From assembly GCA_945949405.1 (NCBI GenBank), contig CAMFEP010000004.1, positions 1 through 36,864 on the forward strand: DNA of 36,864 nucleotides, read 5' to 3'. The notes under the pieces are model-generated. The model was given only the letters and a program-made list of their open reading frames with translations, had not been told where the DNA came from and did no database searches. Position 1 is the first letter of the stretch, and each line of letters opens with the position of its first letter. Source of the DNA: Kiritimatiellales bacterium. GTDB taxonomy: Bacteria; Verrucomicrobiota; Kiritimatiellia; UBA8416; JAIOPI01. Below are positions 15,813 through 22,925 of this stretch, piece by piece. The position numbers and the translations under genes are program-made.

Positions 15813-16690
15813 CTCCAGAACAGGCACAGCAGTCCCTTGCGCTCTGGTGGGCGGCTTTTTCCGTGATTGCCTTTGCCTGGGGGGCTTGCATCGGCAGTTT
15901 TCTCAACGTGTGCATTTATCGAATTCCCCGCGAGGAATCCATCGTGCGCCCGCGCTCCCACTGTCCACACTGTGGCCGCGCGATTCCGTGGTATCTGAAC
16001 ATTCCCATCGTCAGCTACATCCTTTTGCGCGGCCGTTGCGCGGATTGCCGCAGGGGGATTTCGCCCCGATATGTGCTGGTTGAACTACTGGTGGCGGTGC
16101 TGTTCTGGATGGTGTGGCAGCAGTTCGGCTACGCCGGCGATCATCCACCCTTGGGGATGGTGCCCATTGCGGTCGAACATATGGCCCTGGTCCCTATTGC
16201 CTGGCTGATCATTGGCGGGCTGGTGCTGGGCACGTTCGTGGATTTCGAGCACCTCATCATTCCCGATCGCGTCACGCTGGGCGGGATCGGGGCTGGGTTG
16301 GTGTTGAGCGGGGTGTTTCCCGAAATGCAGGGGCAGTCCACGGCGCTGGGGGGGCTGGCGCAAGCGGCCATCGGCGCGGGATTGGGTTGGGGCATCCTGT
16401 GGGCCGTGGCGGTGGCGGGGAAACTGGTCTTCCGCAAAGACGCCATGGGCTTTGGCGACGTCAAGTTACTTGGGGCCATCGGGGCCTGCCTCGGCTGGCG
16501 CGCGGTGTTGTTTACCCTGATCCTTTCCTCATTCATGGGATCGCTGGCCGGGATTATGATGGTGCTCGCGGGACAAAAGCAGATGCAGAGCCGGATTCCC
16601 TTTGGTCCGTATCTGGCGTTGGGCGCGGTGCTCTGGATGTTCTGGGGTCCGACGTGGTGGCAGGCCTATCTGGAGTTGATGACGCCTTGA
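15809..16690 (+). CDS. Type IV prepilin peptidase / N-methyltransferase
   Basis: 293 residues, polytopic inner-membrane aspartic protease of family A24. It cleaves and methylates type IV prepilins or pseudopilins of type II secretion. The N-terminal cytoplasmic domain has two zinc-type pairs, Cys52-x-x-Cys55 and Cys77-x-x-Cys80, as in the bifunctional PilD/GspO form. The catalytic aspartates are Asp145 (VDFEHLIIPD) and Asp217 (GFGDVKLL). The start overlaps the aroE stop by 4 nt. The stop lies in a tandem repeat (16676-16706). No pilin gene with the usual processing motif is visible in the window, so its substrates lie elsewhere. Confidence 0.94.
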   Translation: MTPEQAQQSLALWWAAFSVIAFAWGACIGSFLNVCIYRIPREESIVRPRSHCPHCGRAIPWYLNIPIVSYILLRGRCADCRRGISPRYVLVELLVAVLFWMVWQQFGYAGDHPPLGMVPIAVEHMALVPIAWLIIGGLVLGTFVDFEHLIIPDRVTLGGIGAGLVLSGVFPEMQGQSTALGGLAQAAIGAGLGWGILWAVAVAGKLVFRKDAMGFGDVKLLGAIGACLGWRAVLFTLILSSFMGSLAGIMMVLAGQKQMQSRIPFGPYLALGAVLWMFWGPTWWQAYLELMTP

Positions 16691-16706
16691 TGACGCCTTG
16701 ATGACG
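16676..16706 (+). repeat. Tandem TTGATGACGCC repeat at the gene end
   Basis: Two full 11-bp copies (16676-16686, 16687-16697) and a 9-bp partial copy. It straddles the stop codon of the prepilin peptidase gene; its TGA supplies the stop. Confidence 0.85.
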
Positions 16707-16743
16707 ATTGGCCCGGCGATCCCGATGAGAGTTCCAAATACCG

Positions 16744-16772
16744 TTGCGGACACAGCGTCGCGGGTGTAGCAT
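16744..16772 (+). promoter_or_regulatory. Weak promoter candidate with almost no leader
   Basis: TTGCGG (16744-16749) and TAGCAT (16767-16772), 17-nt spacer. Predicted transcription start is about 16779, at or a few bases before the possible GTG (16779) and ATG (16785) starts of the next gene. Confidence 0.3.
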
Positions 16773-16784
16773 TTTCCCGTGAGA

Positions 16785-17516
16785 ATGACTACACGCTGCA
16801 TCCTTGCCGTGATCCTTGCGAACGCAAGCTTGAGCGTCACAGGCCGTGCCGCGATGACGCACCCCGATTTCTCGCACTACGAAATTATTTTGCAGCGCAA
16901 ACCGTTTGGCGCGCCGCCCCCCGTGGTGATTGTTCAGCCGCCCCAGCCGACGATCGCGCCGGAAGATGCGTTCATCAAAAACCTGCGCTTGTGCGCCATC
17001 ACGGAAGACGATGATGGCATTCGCGTGGGGCTAGTGGACTTGATGGCCAAACCGCCCAAGAGTTACTTCCTCTATGTGGGCGACATCGAAGATGGCATCG
17101 AATTGGTGCAGGCGGACTATGCCAAGGAGAGTGCCCTGCTGCGCAAAGGCGTGGAGGAGTACTGGATATCGATGGTCGATGACAAAGGGATGGTGATTGC
17201 CACGCCGGCGTCAACGCCGACGCCCACCGGCGGCATTGGGGAGCCCTCGGGCGTCGTCATGCCACCGGGTGTTGGCGTAGCGACGGAGCGGCGGCTTTCC
17301 TATGCGGAGCGGTTGCGCAAGCGTCGCGAGGCCGAAGAGGCGCGGATGCAGGAGATCGCGGCCCGCCCCCAACTGGAACCGGAGGAGATGGAGAAAAAAT
17401 TGCAGGATTTCCAGATGCAGGTGATCCGTCGCGGCGAACCGCCCTTGCCAATTCCCCTGACGCCCGAGATGGATGATCAACTTGTGGCGGAGGGGGTCCT
17501 GCCGCCGTTGGAATAG
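16785..17516 (+). CDS. Exported protein of unknown function (beside prepilin peptidase)
   Basis: 243 residues from ATG 16785; GTG 16779 would add two. A signal peptide (ILAVILANASLSVTGRA) is followed by FSHYEIILQRKPFG, a proline-rich linker, and a compact domain (about 50-125: AFIKNLRLCAI...GIRVGLVDL...SYFLYVG...GIELVQADYAKESALLRKG). The second half is low complexity, then Arg/Glu-rich helical (YAERLRKRREAEEARMQEI), with a proline-rich end. I recall similar small exported proteins in this bacterial group but know no function. Proximity to a prepilin peptidase allows a link to type IV pilus or type II secretion assembly, as a periplasmic scaffold (speculative). No Shine-Dalgarno sequence is seen. 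Confidence 0.75.
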   Translation: MTTRCILAVILANASLSVTGRAAMTHPDFSHYEIILQRKPFGAPPPVVIVQPPQPTIAPEDAFIKNLRLCAITEDDDGIRVGLVDLMAKPPKSYFLYVGDIEDGIELVQADYAKESALLRKGVEEYWISMVDDKGMVIATPASTPTPTGGIGEPSGVVMPPGVGVATERRLSYAERLRKRREAEEARMQEIAARPQLEPEEMEKKLQDFQMQVIRRGEPPLPIPLTPEMDDQLVAEGVLPPLE

Positions 17517-17646
17517 GGCAATACACCCAAAATAAAAACCCCTTGTGAAGCGTTGTTGAAAAAGGTAAGATAATCGGCAGTTGGGATGAGTTGGAGACGG
17601 TGGCATCACGGAGCCATCAAAAAACAAAAAACAAGTGTTTTTGCCG

Positions 17647-17675
17647 TTGACCGTGGTTATCGGTTTTTCTAAAGT
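17647..17675 (+). promoter_or_regulatory. Candidate promoter for the 17723 gene
   Basis: TTGACC (17647-17652) and TAAAGT (17670-17675) with a 17-nt spacer, in a locally AT-rich stretch. Transcription from about 17682 leaves a ~41-nt leader that includes the GGAGG at 17713-17717. Confidence 0.5.
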
Positions 17676-17722
17676 ATAGTTGTTCAGTCAGAAGCAGACG
17701 CGTTAAACGTACGGAGGCTACA

Positions 17723-18424
17723 ATGAAGCGGAGTTTGATGGGATTGTTTGGCTGCCTGTTGGCGACGAGCGCACTGGCGCAAGGGCCGGTGTACAGCGTC
17801 AACATCGTTGGTTTTAACAAGCACGTTTTGGAACGCGGCAAATTGTACATGATTGCCACTGCGTTTGAAGACGTCGGCACTGATGGCGTTTTGGCTTTGC
17901 GCGCGAACGACGTCTTCGGAAATCAATTACCGAACGGCACCACGGTGAACTATTATCACCCCTCCAGCACAAACGATCTCACGCCGTACGATCAGGATGC
18001 GAAGAACTTTGCAGGTTGGAGTTCCAACATCGTGTTTCAAGGATTCATGGGTTTCTGGGTCAAAACTCCAGCTACGCCTGCCGGTGCTCCCTACGAGTTG
18101 GTCATGAAGGGGCAGGTTCCGATGGACGGCTCATCTTCAAACCTGGTGGGCGGGGGGTTGAACATGTTGGGCTATCCCTATACTGCCGATGTGAAGTTTA
18201 CGAATACGGGTTTGTTCGCGAGTTCAATCAACGGGGACCAGTTATTTGTTTGGGATGGGGCCATAACCAATTACAATCCACCGGCTGGATTTTCCAAAAA
18301 TTTCGCTGGTTGGGGCCCAGCCACGAACCTGACGTTGCGCATGGGAGTCCCCTTTTGGTACAAGCGAAACAGCGGTTCGCCAATTTTGGAGACGGAAGTT
18401 AGGCCCTATCCTCCGGCAAACTGA
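17723..18424 (+). CDS. Exported two-repeat protein of unknown function
   Basis: 233 residues, with GGAGG (17713-17717) ideally placed before ATG 17723. Residues 1-19 are a signal peptide ending ALA-Q. The mature start (GPVYSVNIVGFNK) is shared by exported proteins I associate with Kiritimatiellota/Verrucomicrobiota. The body is two similar halves. Each begins with a hydrophobic LYMIA or LNMLG strand and ends with KNFAGW...GFWVK (about 94-114) or KNFAGW...PFWYK (about 193-214). That suggests a duplicated beta domain. No catalytic motif or sorting signal is evident. It is followed by a PEP-CTERM gene 50 nt downstream. Base composition is visibly less GC-rich than its surroundings. Confidence 0.82.
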   Translation: MKRSLMGLFGCLLATSALAQGPVYSVNIVGFNKHVLERGKLYMIATAFEDVGTDGVLALRANDVFGNQLPNGTTVNYYHPSSTNDLTPYDQDAKNFAGWSSNIVFQGFMGFWVKTPATPAGAPYELVMKGQVPMDGSSSNLVGGGLNMLGYPYTADVKFTNTGLFASSINGDQLFVWDGAITNYNPPAGFSKNFAGWGPATNLTLRMGVPFWYKRNSGSPILETEVRPYPPAN

Positions 18425-18474
18425 TTTAAGTCTGACATGACGTGCAGGCGGTAAAGAAACAGGAGCAATATTCA

Positions 18475-19083
18475 ATGAAGATGATGAAACTTATGGTGGT
18501 GATGGGGGCCTTGTGTGGTACGGCGTCCATGGCGTCGGCCGCTTCAATCAGCCTGTCCCTGTTGACATCCCAGGGACTTTTCATGGATGCAGGCTTAACC
18601 ACGTTGGTGCCGGCCGGTGCCTACTATCAGGTATACTGGTCAGCAGACTCCACCTATGGTGGGAACAGTATCCTGGAATCTGACGCCGATTTGGGTGTCG
18701 ACGGAACGACTCCGGCTTCATTTGGGGACTATGTTATCTTTACAGGAAACACGGACATTGATGGTGGATTAAGTTCACCAGTGGCCACCGGAGCGTTGGG
18801 TAATTCGGCGGTGGGTGGTTCCACCATTTCATCCGGGTTCGTGTATATGTACGTGTACGAGGATGGGAGTCCAGACGTTGGTGATTCCTATGTGCGAAGC
18901 GAGGTCTACGGGAACACATGGGGAGACCCCGGTGCGGCGCTTCCCCCCCCTCCGGACGCCATTGACGTGGCAGCGACGGAGCCCGCCGTCATGGGTTCAT
19001 TTTTTGTCACTCCCGAACCCGGGACGATGGCGTTGTTCGGAATTGGTATTCTGACTATGGCCGCCCGCCGGCGCCGGAAGTAA
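18475..19083 (+). CDS. PEP-CTERM sorted exported protein
   Basis: 202 residues from ATG 18475, with AGGAG 9 nt upstream. A signal peptide (to ASAA, about 23) precedes a beta-rich body with many Gly/Ser/Asp. The C-terminus has the three-part PEP-CTERM signal: TPEPGTM, a hydrophobic helix (ALFGIGILTMA) and the basic ARRRRK end. Such proteins are processed by an exosortase at the inner membrane and usually moved to the surface or into exopolysaccharide. No exosortase gene lies in the window. A strong terminator follows 39 nt after the stop. Confidence 0.92.
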   Translation: MKMMKLMVVMGALCGTASMASAASISLSLLTSQGLFMDAGLTTLVPAGAYYQVYWSADSTYGGNSILESDADLGVDGTTPASFGDYVIFTGNTDIDGGLSSPVATGALGNSAVGGSTISSGFVYMYVYEDGSPDVGDSYVRSEVYGNTWGDPGAALPPPPDAIDVAATEPAVMGSFFVTPEPGTMALFGIGILTMAARRRRK

Positions 19084-19122
19084 TATCGACTGTCGTTCAC
19101 TGTACGTTAAACGCGAAGTATG

Positions 19123-19158
19123 GAAGCCTCGATAGCAATATCGAGGCTTCTTGCTTTT
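19123..19158 (+). terminator. Rho-independent terminator
   Basis: A perfect 12-bp stem, GAAGCCTCGATA (19123-19134) with TATCGAGGCTTC (19139-19150), closed by a GCAA tetraloop of the stable GNRA type. It is followed by TTGCTTTT. It ends the 17723-19083 transcription unit. Confidence 0.88.
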
Positions 19159-19171
19159 AAAGGACAGAGTC

Positions 19172-19774
19172 ATGTGTGCTTTACGCATTCCGACGTTTGT
19201 ACTTGTCCTCCTGTCTGTCGTTACACGGAGTCTAGCGCAACAGTCCGAATTTTCGGGTTCAAAAGTGCAGATCCTGATTGCCGGAGAAATCGGGCAGCGT
19301 TGGGAAGGCCAGATTCGTGAATATTTTCATGAAAATCTTTGGATTCAATCGGATTTTCGCCGTATCGACGCCATCACAAATGGCGTTGCATCCCATATGC
19401 CGTCTTGCTGCCTGGAGTCCCCCTTGGCAAGAAATACCGTGACCGTGTGTATCGTGGATGGTCCTGTGCCAGCGTGTGGCGCCAATGTGGGCGCCTTTGA
19501 TCTCTTTCCGGAACAGCGCTGTGGCGTTGTGTGGGCGGCGTGCCTAAAGCCAGAGGAGGAGGCAGGCGATCCGGGTGCGGATGGCGTTTGGCTGGCGCGT
19601 ATTCAAAAACAAACGTTGTTTGTCGCGGCACGCTTGATGGGAAAAATTGAATGCCCTTTCTGGCTTTGTGTCATGCATGCTGATGAAACGATTGAGGATG
19701 TGGATTTCAAAGCACGCGGCTTTTGTCCACCTTGCCGTGAACGAATGGGCACACTGGTGGGCTTTCCAAATTGA
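19172..19774 (+). CDS. Exported archaemetzincin-like protein lacking the zinc/catalytic site
   Basis: 200 residues from ATG 19172, with AAAGGA about 8 nt upstream; an in-frame TTG at 19151 lies at the foot of the terminator. Residues 1-22 are a signal peptide (LVLLSVV...LAQ). The C-terminal part has the cysteine framework of archaemetzincins (M54): Gly157-x3-Cys161-x4-Cys166-x-Met168, then 16 residues and Cys185-x-x-Cys188 (family usually 17), with EDVD-x-K between. Exactly where HExxH should be, the residues are Phe150, Val151 and Arg154. The fold and structural cysteines appear kept while both zinc histidines and the catalytic glutamate are gone. It is therefore read as a secreted pseudo-protease. 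The assignment is from motif spacing alone. Confidence 0.65.
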   Translation: MCALRIPTFVLVLLSVVTRSLAQQSEFSGSKVQILIAGEIGQRWEGQIREYFHENLWIQSDFRRIDAITNGVASHMPSCCLESPLARNTVTVCIVDGPVPACGANVGAFDLFPEQRCGVVWAACLKPEEEAGDPGADGVWLARIQKQTLFVAARLMGKIECPFWLCVMHADETIEDVDFKARGFCPPCRERMGTLVGFPN

Positions 19775-19804
19775 TCCCGGGTTCGAGAACAGGCGGCTGA
19801 GACC

Positions 19805-22738
19805 ATGAGGCGGGTGCTGCCGCTTGTTTTTTTGTCGGGCTTTTCCGCCCTTGTTTACGAATTGCTCTGGTTCCGTCAACTGGGACTGGTGTTCGGCAAC
19901 ACCGTTCAGGCCGCCAGCACCGTTCTGGCGGCCTACATGTTGGGGATGGCGGGCGGGGCCGCACTGGCGGCTGGCCACACCGGATGTCTGCGCAAACCGC
20001 TACGAACCTTCGTTTTGCTTGAACTTGGCATTGGGGTTAGTGCGGCGATTCTGCCCACGTGTTTTGCCGTGGTGCAGAACTCCGGGTGGCTCGCGGTGTT
20101 TGGAGTCTGTTCCGGAAATGAAATTGTCCTCCCGCGCTTTGGGTTGAGTCTGGCCCTCCTGCTGGCGCCGACCCTGTTGATGGGGGCGACACTTCCAGTG
20201 CTCGCCAGCGGGTTCCTGCATGACCGGAAACATTTTGGCGCCCAACTCGGGCACTTGTACGGAATCAATACCCTTGGCGGTGTCGCCGGAGTCTTGTGCG
20301 CGGGCTTTTACGGCTTGCCGGTGTGGGGGATCCGCGGCACCACGCAGGCGGCGATCGGAGTCAATCTTGCGGTGGCGTTGCTGGCCATGGGACTGAATCG
20401 CACCGCTCCGGCACCGCACCGCTCGCTCACGCTCGCGGCTACAGTGGAATCCTTGCCTTCCACCACACGCAGCTTCCGCGGCATTTTACTGGCGGCAGCC
20501 GCCCTCTGTGGATTTTTGGCGTTGGCCTTCGAAACCGTCTGGTTCCGTGCCTTGATCCTGGTGTTTGGTTCCACGACGTATTCGTTCTCCTTGATGCTCG
20601 CCGTCTTTCTGGCGGGGATTGGACTCGGTGCGGCGCTCCTTGGCCGGCTGGCCGATCGATGCCGCCAGCCGGTAGTGCTTCTGGTTGCCGCACAAGTGGG
20701 CGTTGGGCTGTGGACGCTGGGGTCTTTATACATGTTCCCTGCGGCGCCTGGCCTGTTCCTTGAATATTTGGTCCACACCCAGTTTACCTGGATCGGTCTG
20801 GTGGTCGGCAAAACCTTGGCGGCGGTTGCCTTTTTGTTTCCGCTGGCATTCTTGTTCGGGATTTCGTTTGCCACGGTGGCGTCTTGCATGCGGGCAGAGA
20901 ACGTGTCGGCGGCACGGGCCGTTGGCATGGCCAGCATGGCCAATACCGCCGGCGCGGCCATTGGTGCCACCATCGCGGGCTTCTGCCTGTTGCCCTGGCT
21001 GGGGCTGGCAAAATCCGTCATGCTGCTCGCGCTGCTGGCCCTGGCGCTTGCCGCATTCATCGCGCTTGCCGCGCGTGCGGCAATGTGGCTGCGTGTGCTG
21101 GCGGCCTGCGTCGTTCTGGCGGCGGGTCTTTGGGTCTGCGCGTGGCCACCGCGTTGGGAGCCGTTGATGCTTTCGGCGGGAGCCCATTTTGCACCTTGGA
21201 ACTATGTGGAGGGTAAGCGCATCACGCTGCGCGAACACCTGCGCAACGAGCGGTTGCTATTCTATCGCGAGGGTGTTTCCGTGACCGTGTCCGTCACGCA
21301 GACCGTCGATGAAAAACTTTTTTTCTGCAGCGACGGCAAGGTGGAGGCGGACACATCGCCACGCAGCATGGTGCTGCAGCGCATGATCGGGCATTTGCCG
21401 ATGTTGTGCCACCCGGCGCCGAAACGCGTTTTGAACATCGGCCTGGGGGCTGGCGTTACGCTGGGGGCGCTCGCCTGCCATGCGCCGGAAGCACTTGAGG
21501 TGGCGGAGATCGAACCGGCGGTTACAAATGTCGCCATGCTGTGGTCTGCGTGGAATGGCGCGGTGCTTTCACATCCCAATCTCCGTTTGCATGTAAACGA
21601 TGGCCGCAACCATTTGCTGGTGACCACCAGCCGCTACGATGTGATCACCTCCGACCCCTTCGAACCCGTGATGGCCGGGGCCGGGAACCTGTACACCGTC
21701 GAACACTTCGCCCTCGCCCGCCGGCGCCTGGCACCGGGTGGCATCATGGGGCAGTTCCTGCCGCTTTATGAACTTTCCGCCGAGGATTTGCGGATCATCA
21801 TGCGCTCGTTCATGCACGTCTTTCCGCATGCCGCGATCTTCTTCACCGGTTACGACACGATTCTGCTCGGGTTCACCGAAGGCGCAGGAATCGACATGGC
21901 GGTGATCGCGCGAAACGCCTCCCGGCCCGTGGTGCGTGAGTCACTGGCAGCGACAGGATTTGAGCACCCCGAACAGATTCTGGAAATGCTGGTGCGGGAG
22001 ACCATGGACGGCGCGCGTTTTATCGAGCCGGGCATGCGCAACACGGATGACCGGCCGGTGATTGAATTCTCCGCGCCCCGCAGCGCGCTTGATTATCAGC
22101 CCGACGCCAATCAGCGGGTGCTACTCGCGTTATTTCAGCAGGCTCCTGAGTATTCCTGGATGGGTTTGACGGAGGAACTCATTACGCAGGTGCAGCGAGG
22201 ACGGGAGGCGATGCGACATGTCTTGCAGGCTAACATCATCAGGGCATCCGGAGATTTGCAGGGCAATATTGACTTGATAATGAAGGCGCACCAGGAGGCC
22301 CCAGGTAATCCCGTCATTCGCAACGAGCTCGCCGCATCGCTCGCGTCCGTTGCAGGATTGTTTTTGCAACGTGGGGAGTTGCAGAAAGCAGCGGTGCAAT
22401 TTGAGGTTGCGTTACGCGTACAGCCCGGCGATTTTTGGCCGCTGTACCACCTGACACACCTGGCCATGTCAGCGGGTCAACGCGAAGCCGCGGAGGCCAT
22501 GTTGCAACAAGGGCTGATCGCGTATCCCGACGCGCCACTCTGGATTGCGTTGCGGGGGAAAATCGCCGGCGAAGGGGGTGACGCGGCCGCTGCCTGCCGC
22601 GATTTGCGCGTGGCGTTGGAGGCGTTGCCGCGCAACCCCGAGTTGTGGGAGCAATACGCGCACTATTTGGATAAGGCCGGCGAGGTGGCGGCAGCGCGCG
22701 ATGCCCATGCGCATGCCGCGCAATTGCAGCAGCGCTAG
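19805..22738 (+). CDS. Polytopic spermidine-synthase-like (SAM-fold) protein with TPRs
   Basis: 977 residues. The first ~440 residues are hydrophobic with about 12-14 membrane segments (FLSGFSALVYELLWFRQ is the family opening). It is repeated in weaker form near residue 238 (LALAFETVWFRALIL). Next is a spermidine-synthase-type Rossmann domain: RVLNIGLGAGVTLGAL (about 540-555), EIEPAV, VNDGRNHL and SDPFEPVMAGAGNLYTVEHF. Enzymatic aminopropyl transfer is unproven in such fusions, and the usual GGGDG glycine run is altered to GLGAG. TPR-like helices fill the last ~230 residues. A dispersed repeat encodes SLTLAAT in the linker between the two membrane halves. Likely an envelope protein; partner unknown. 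It leads a run with a glycosyltransferase and a UDP-sugar enzyme. Confidence 0.85.
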   Translation: MRRVLPLVFLSGFSALVYELLWFRQLGLVFGNTVQAASTVLAAYMLGMAGGAALAAGHTGCLRKPLRTFVLLELGIGVSAAILPTCFAVVQNSGWLAVFGVCSGNEIVLPRFGLSLALLLAPTLLMGATLPVLASGFLHDRKHFGAQLGHLYGINTLGGVAGVLCAGFYGLPVWGIRGTTQAAIGVNLAVALLAMGLNRTAPAPHRSLTLAATVESLPSTTRSFRGILLAAAALCGFLALAFETVWFRALILVFGSTTYSFSLMLAVFLAGIGLGAALLGRLADRCRQPVVLLVAAQVGVGLWTLGSLYMFPAAPGLFLEYLVHTQFTWIGLVVGKTLAAVAFLFPLAFLFGISFATVASCMRAENVSAARAVGMASMANTAGAAIGATIAGFCLLPWLGLAKSVMLLALLALALAAFIALAARAAMWLRVLAACVVLAAGLWVCAWPPRWEPLMLSAGAHFAPWNYVEGKRITLREHLRNERLLFYREGVSVTVSVTQTVDEKLFFCSDGKVEADTSPRSMVLQRMIGHLPMLCHPAPKRVLNIGLGAGVTLGALACHAPEALEVAEIEPAVTNVAMLWSAWNGAVLSHPNLRLHVNDGRNHLLVTTSRYDVITSDPFEPVMAGAGNLYTVEHFALARRRLAPGGIMGQFLPLYELSAEDLRIIMRSFMHVFPHAAIFFTGYDTILLGFTEGAGIDMAVIARNASRPVVRESLAATGFEHPEQILEMLVRETMDGARFIEPGMRNTDDRPVIEFSAPRSALDYQPDANQRVLLALFQQAPEYSWMGLTEELITQVQRGREAMRHVLQANIIRASGDLQGNIDLIMKAHQEAPGNPVIRNELAASLASVAGLFLQRGELQKAAVQFEVALRVQPGDFWPLYHLTHLAMSAGQREAAEAMLQQGLIAYPDAPLWIALRGKIAGEGGDAAAACRDLRVALEALPRNPELWEQYAHYLDKAGEVAAARDAHAHAAQLQQR
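20419..20442 (+). repeat. Dispersed palindrome inside a gene (stem + CTAC tail)
   Basis: CCGC (20419-20422) pairs with GCGG (20435-20438), followed by CTAC (20439-20442). The inner 12-mer TCGCTCACGCTC is the same as at 447-458 and in the same frame. Confidence 0.55.
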
Positions 22739-22925
22739 CAGCCTGTTGAATAACCACGCATACGTTTCATGTCCTCGGCGTCGGGGCCCGCCGCCCTCCA
22801 AAGCACCGGCAATTTCGCAGACTGTTGAATGGTGAGGCCCAGTTTCTGAAAACGCGCGAATCGTGTGGGCCCTCGCGCCCCTTTGAGATTGTCAGTTTTG
22901 GTGGGGTCGTGTATACGAAACCCCC
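22739..22925. other. Intergenic region ahead of the DUF2723 gene
   Basis: 187 bp with no gene. CTGTTGAAT occurs twice (22743-22751, 22822-22830). The right end holds the promoter candidate at 22889-22917, immediately before the next start codon. No terminator is obvious for the upstream gene. Confidence 0.5.
22889..22917 (+). promoter_or_regulatory. Promoter candidate producing a leaderless or near-leaderless mRNA
   Basis: TTGTCA (22889-22894, five of six consensus bases) and TATACG (22912-22917, four of six), 17-nt spacer. Only 8 nt separate the -10 box from ATG 22926, and no Shine-Dalgarno sequence is present. Confidence 0.5.

Noticed and set aside
17590-17635. Intrinsic terminator after the 16785 gene
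   Set aside because: Only a weak 6-bp stem (GGTGGC/GCCATC) followed by A-rich rather than T-rich sequence on this strand.
17723-19083. The two small exported proteins as pilins, because a prepilin peptidase is near
   Set aside because: Neither has the prepilin cleavage motif with hydrophobic helix at the N-terminus; both have ordinary signal peptides, and one has a PEP-CTERM sorting end.
22743-22830. CTGTTGAAT direct repeats as attachment sites
   Set aside because: Nine bases only, no integrase or mobile gene between or beside them.
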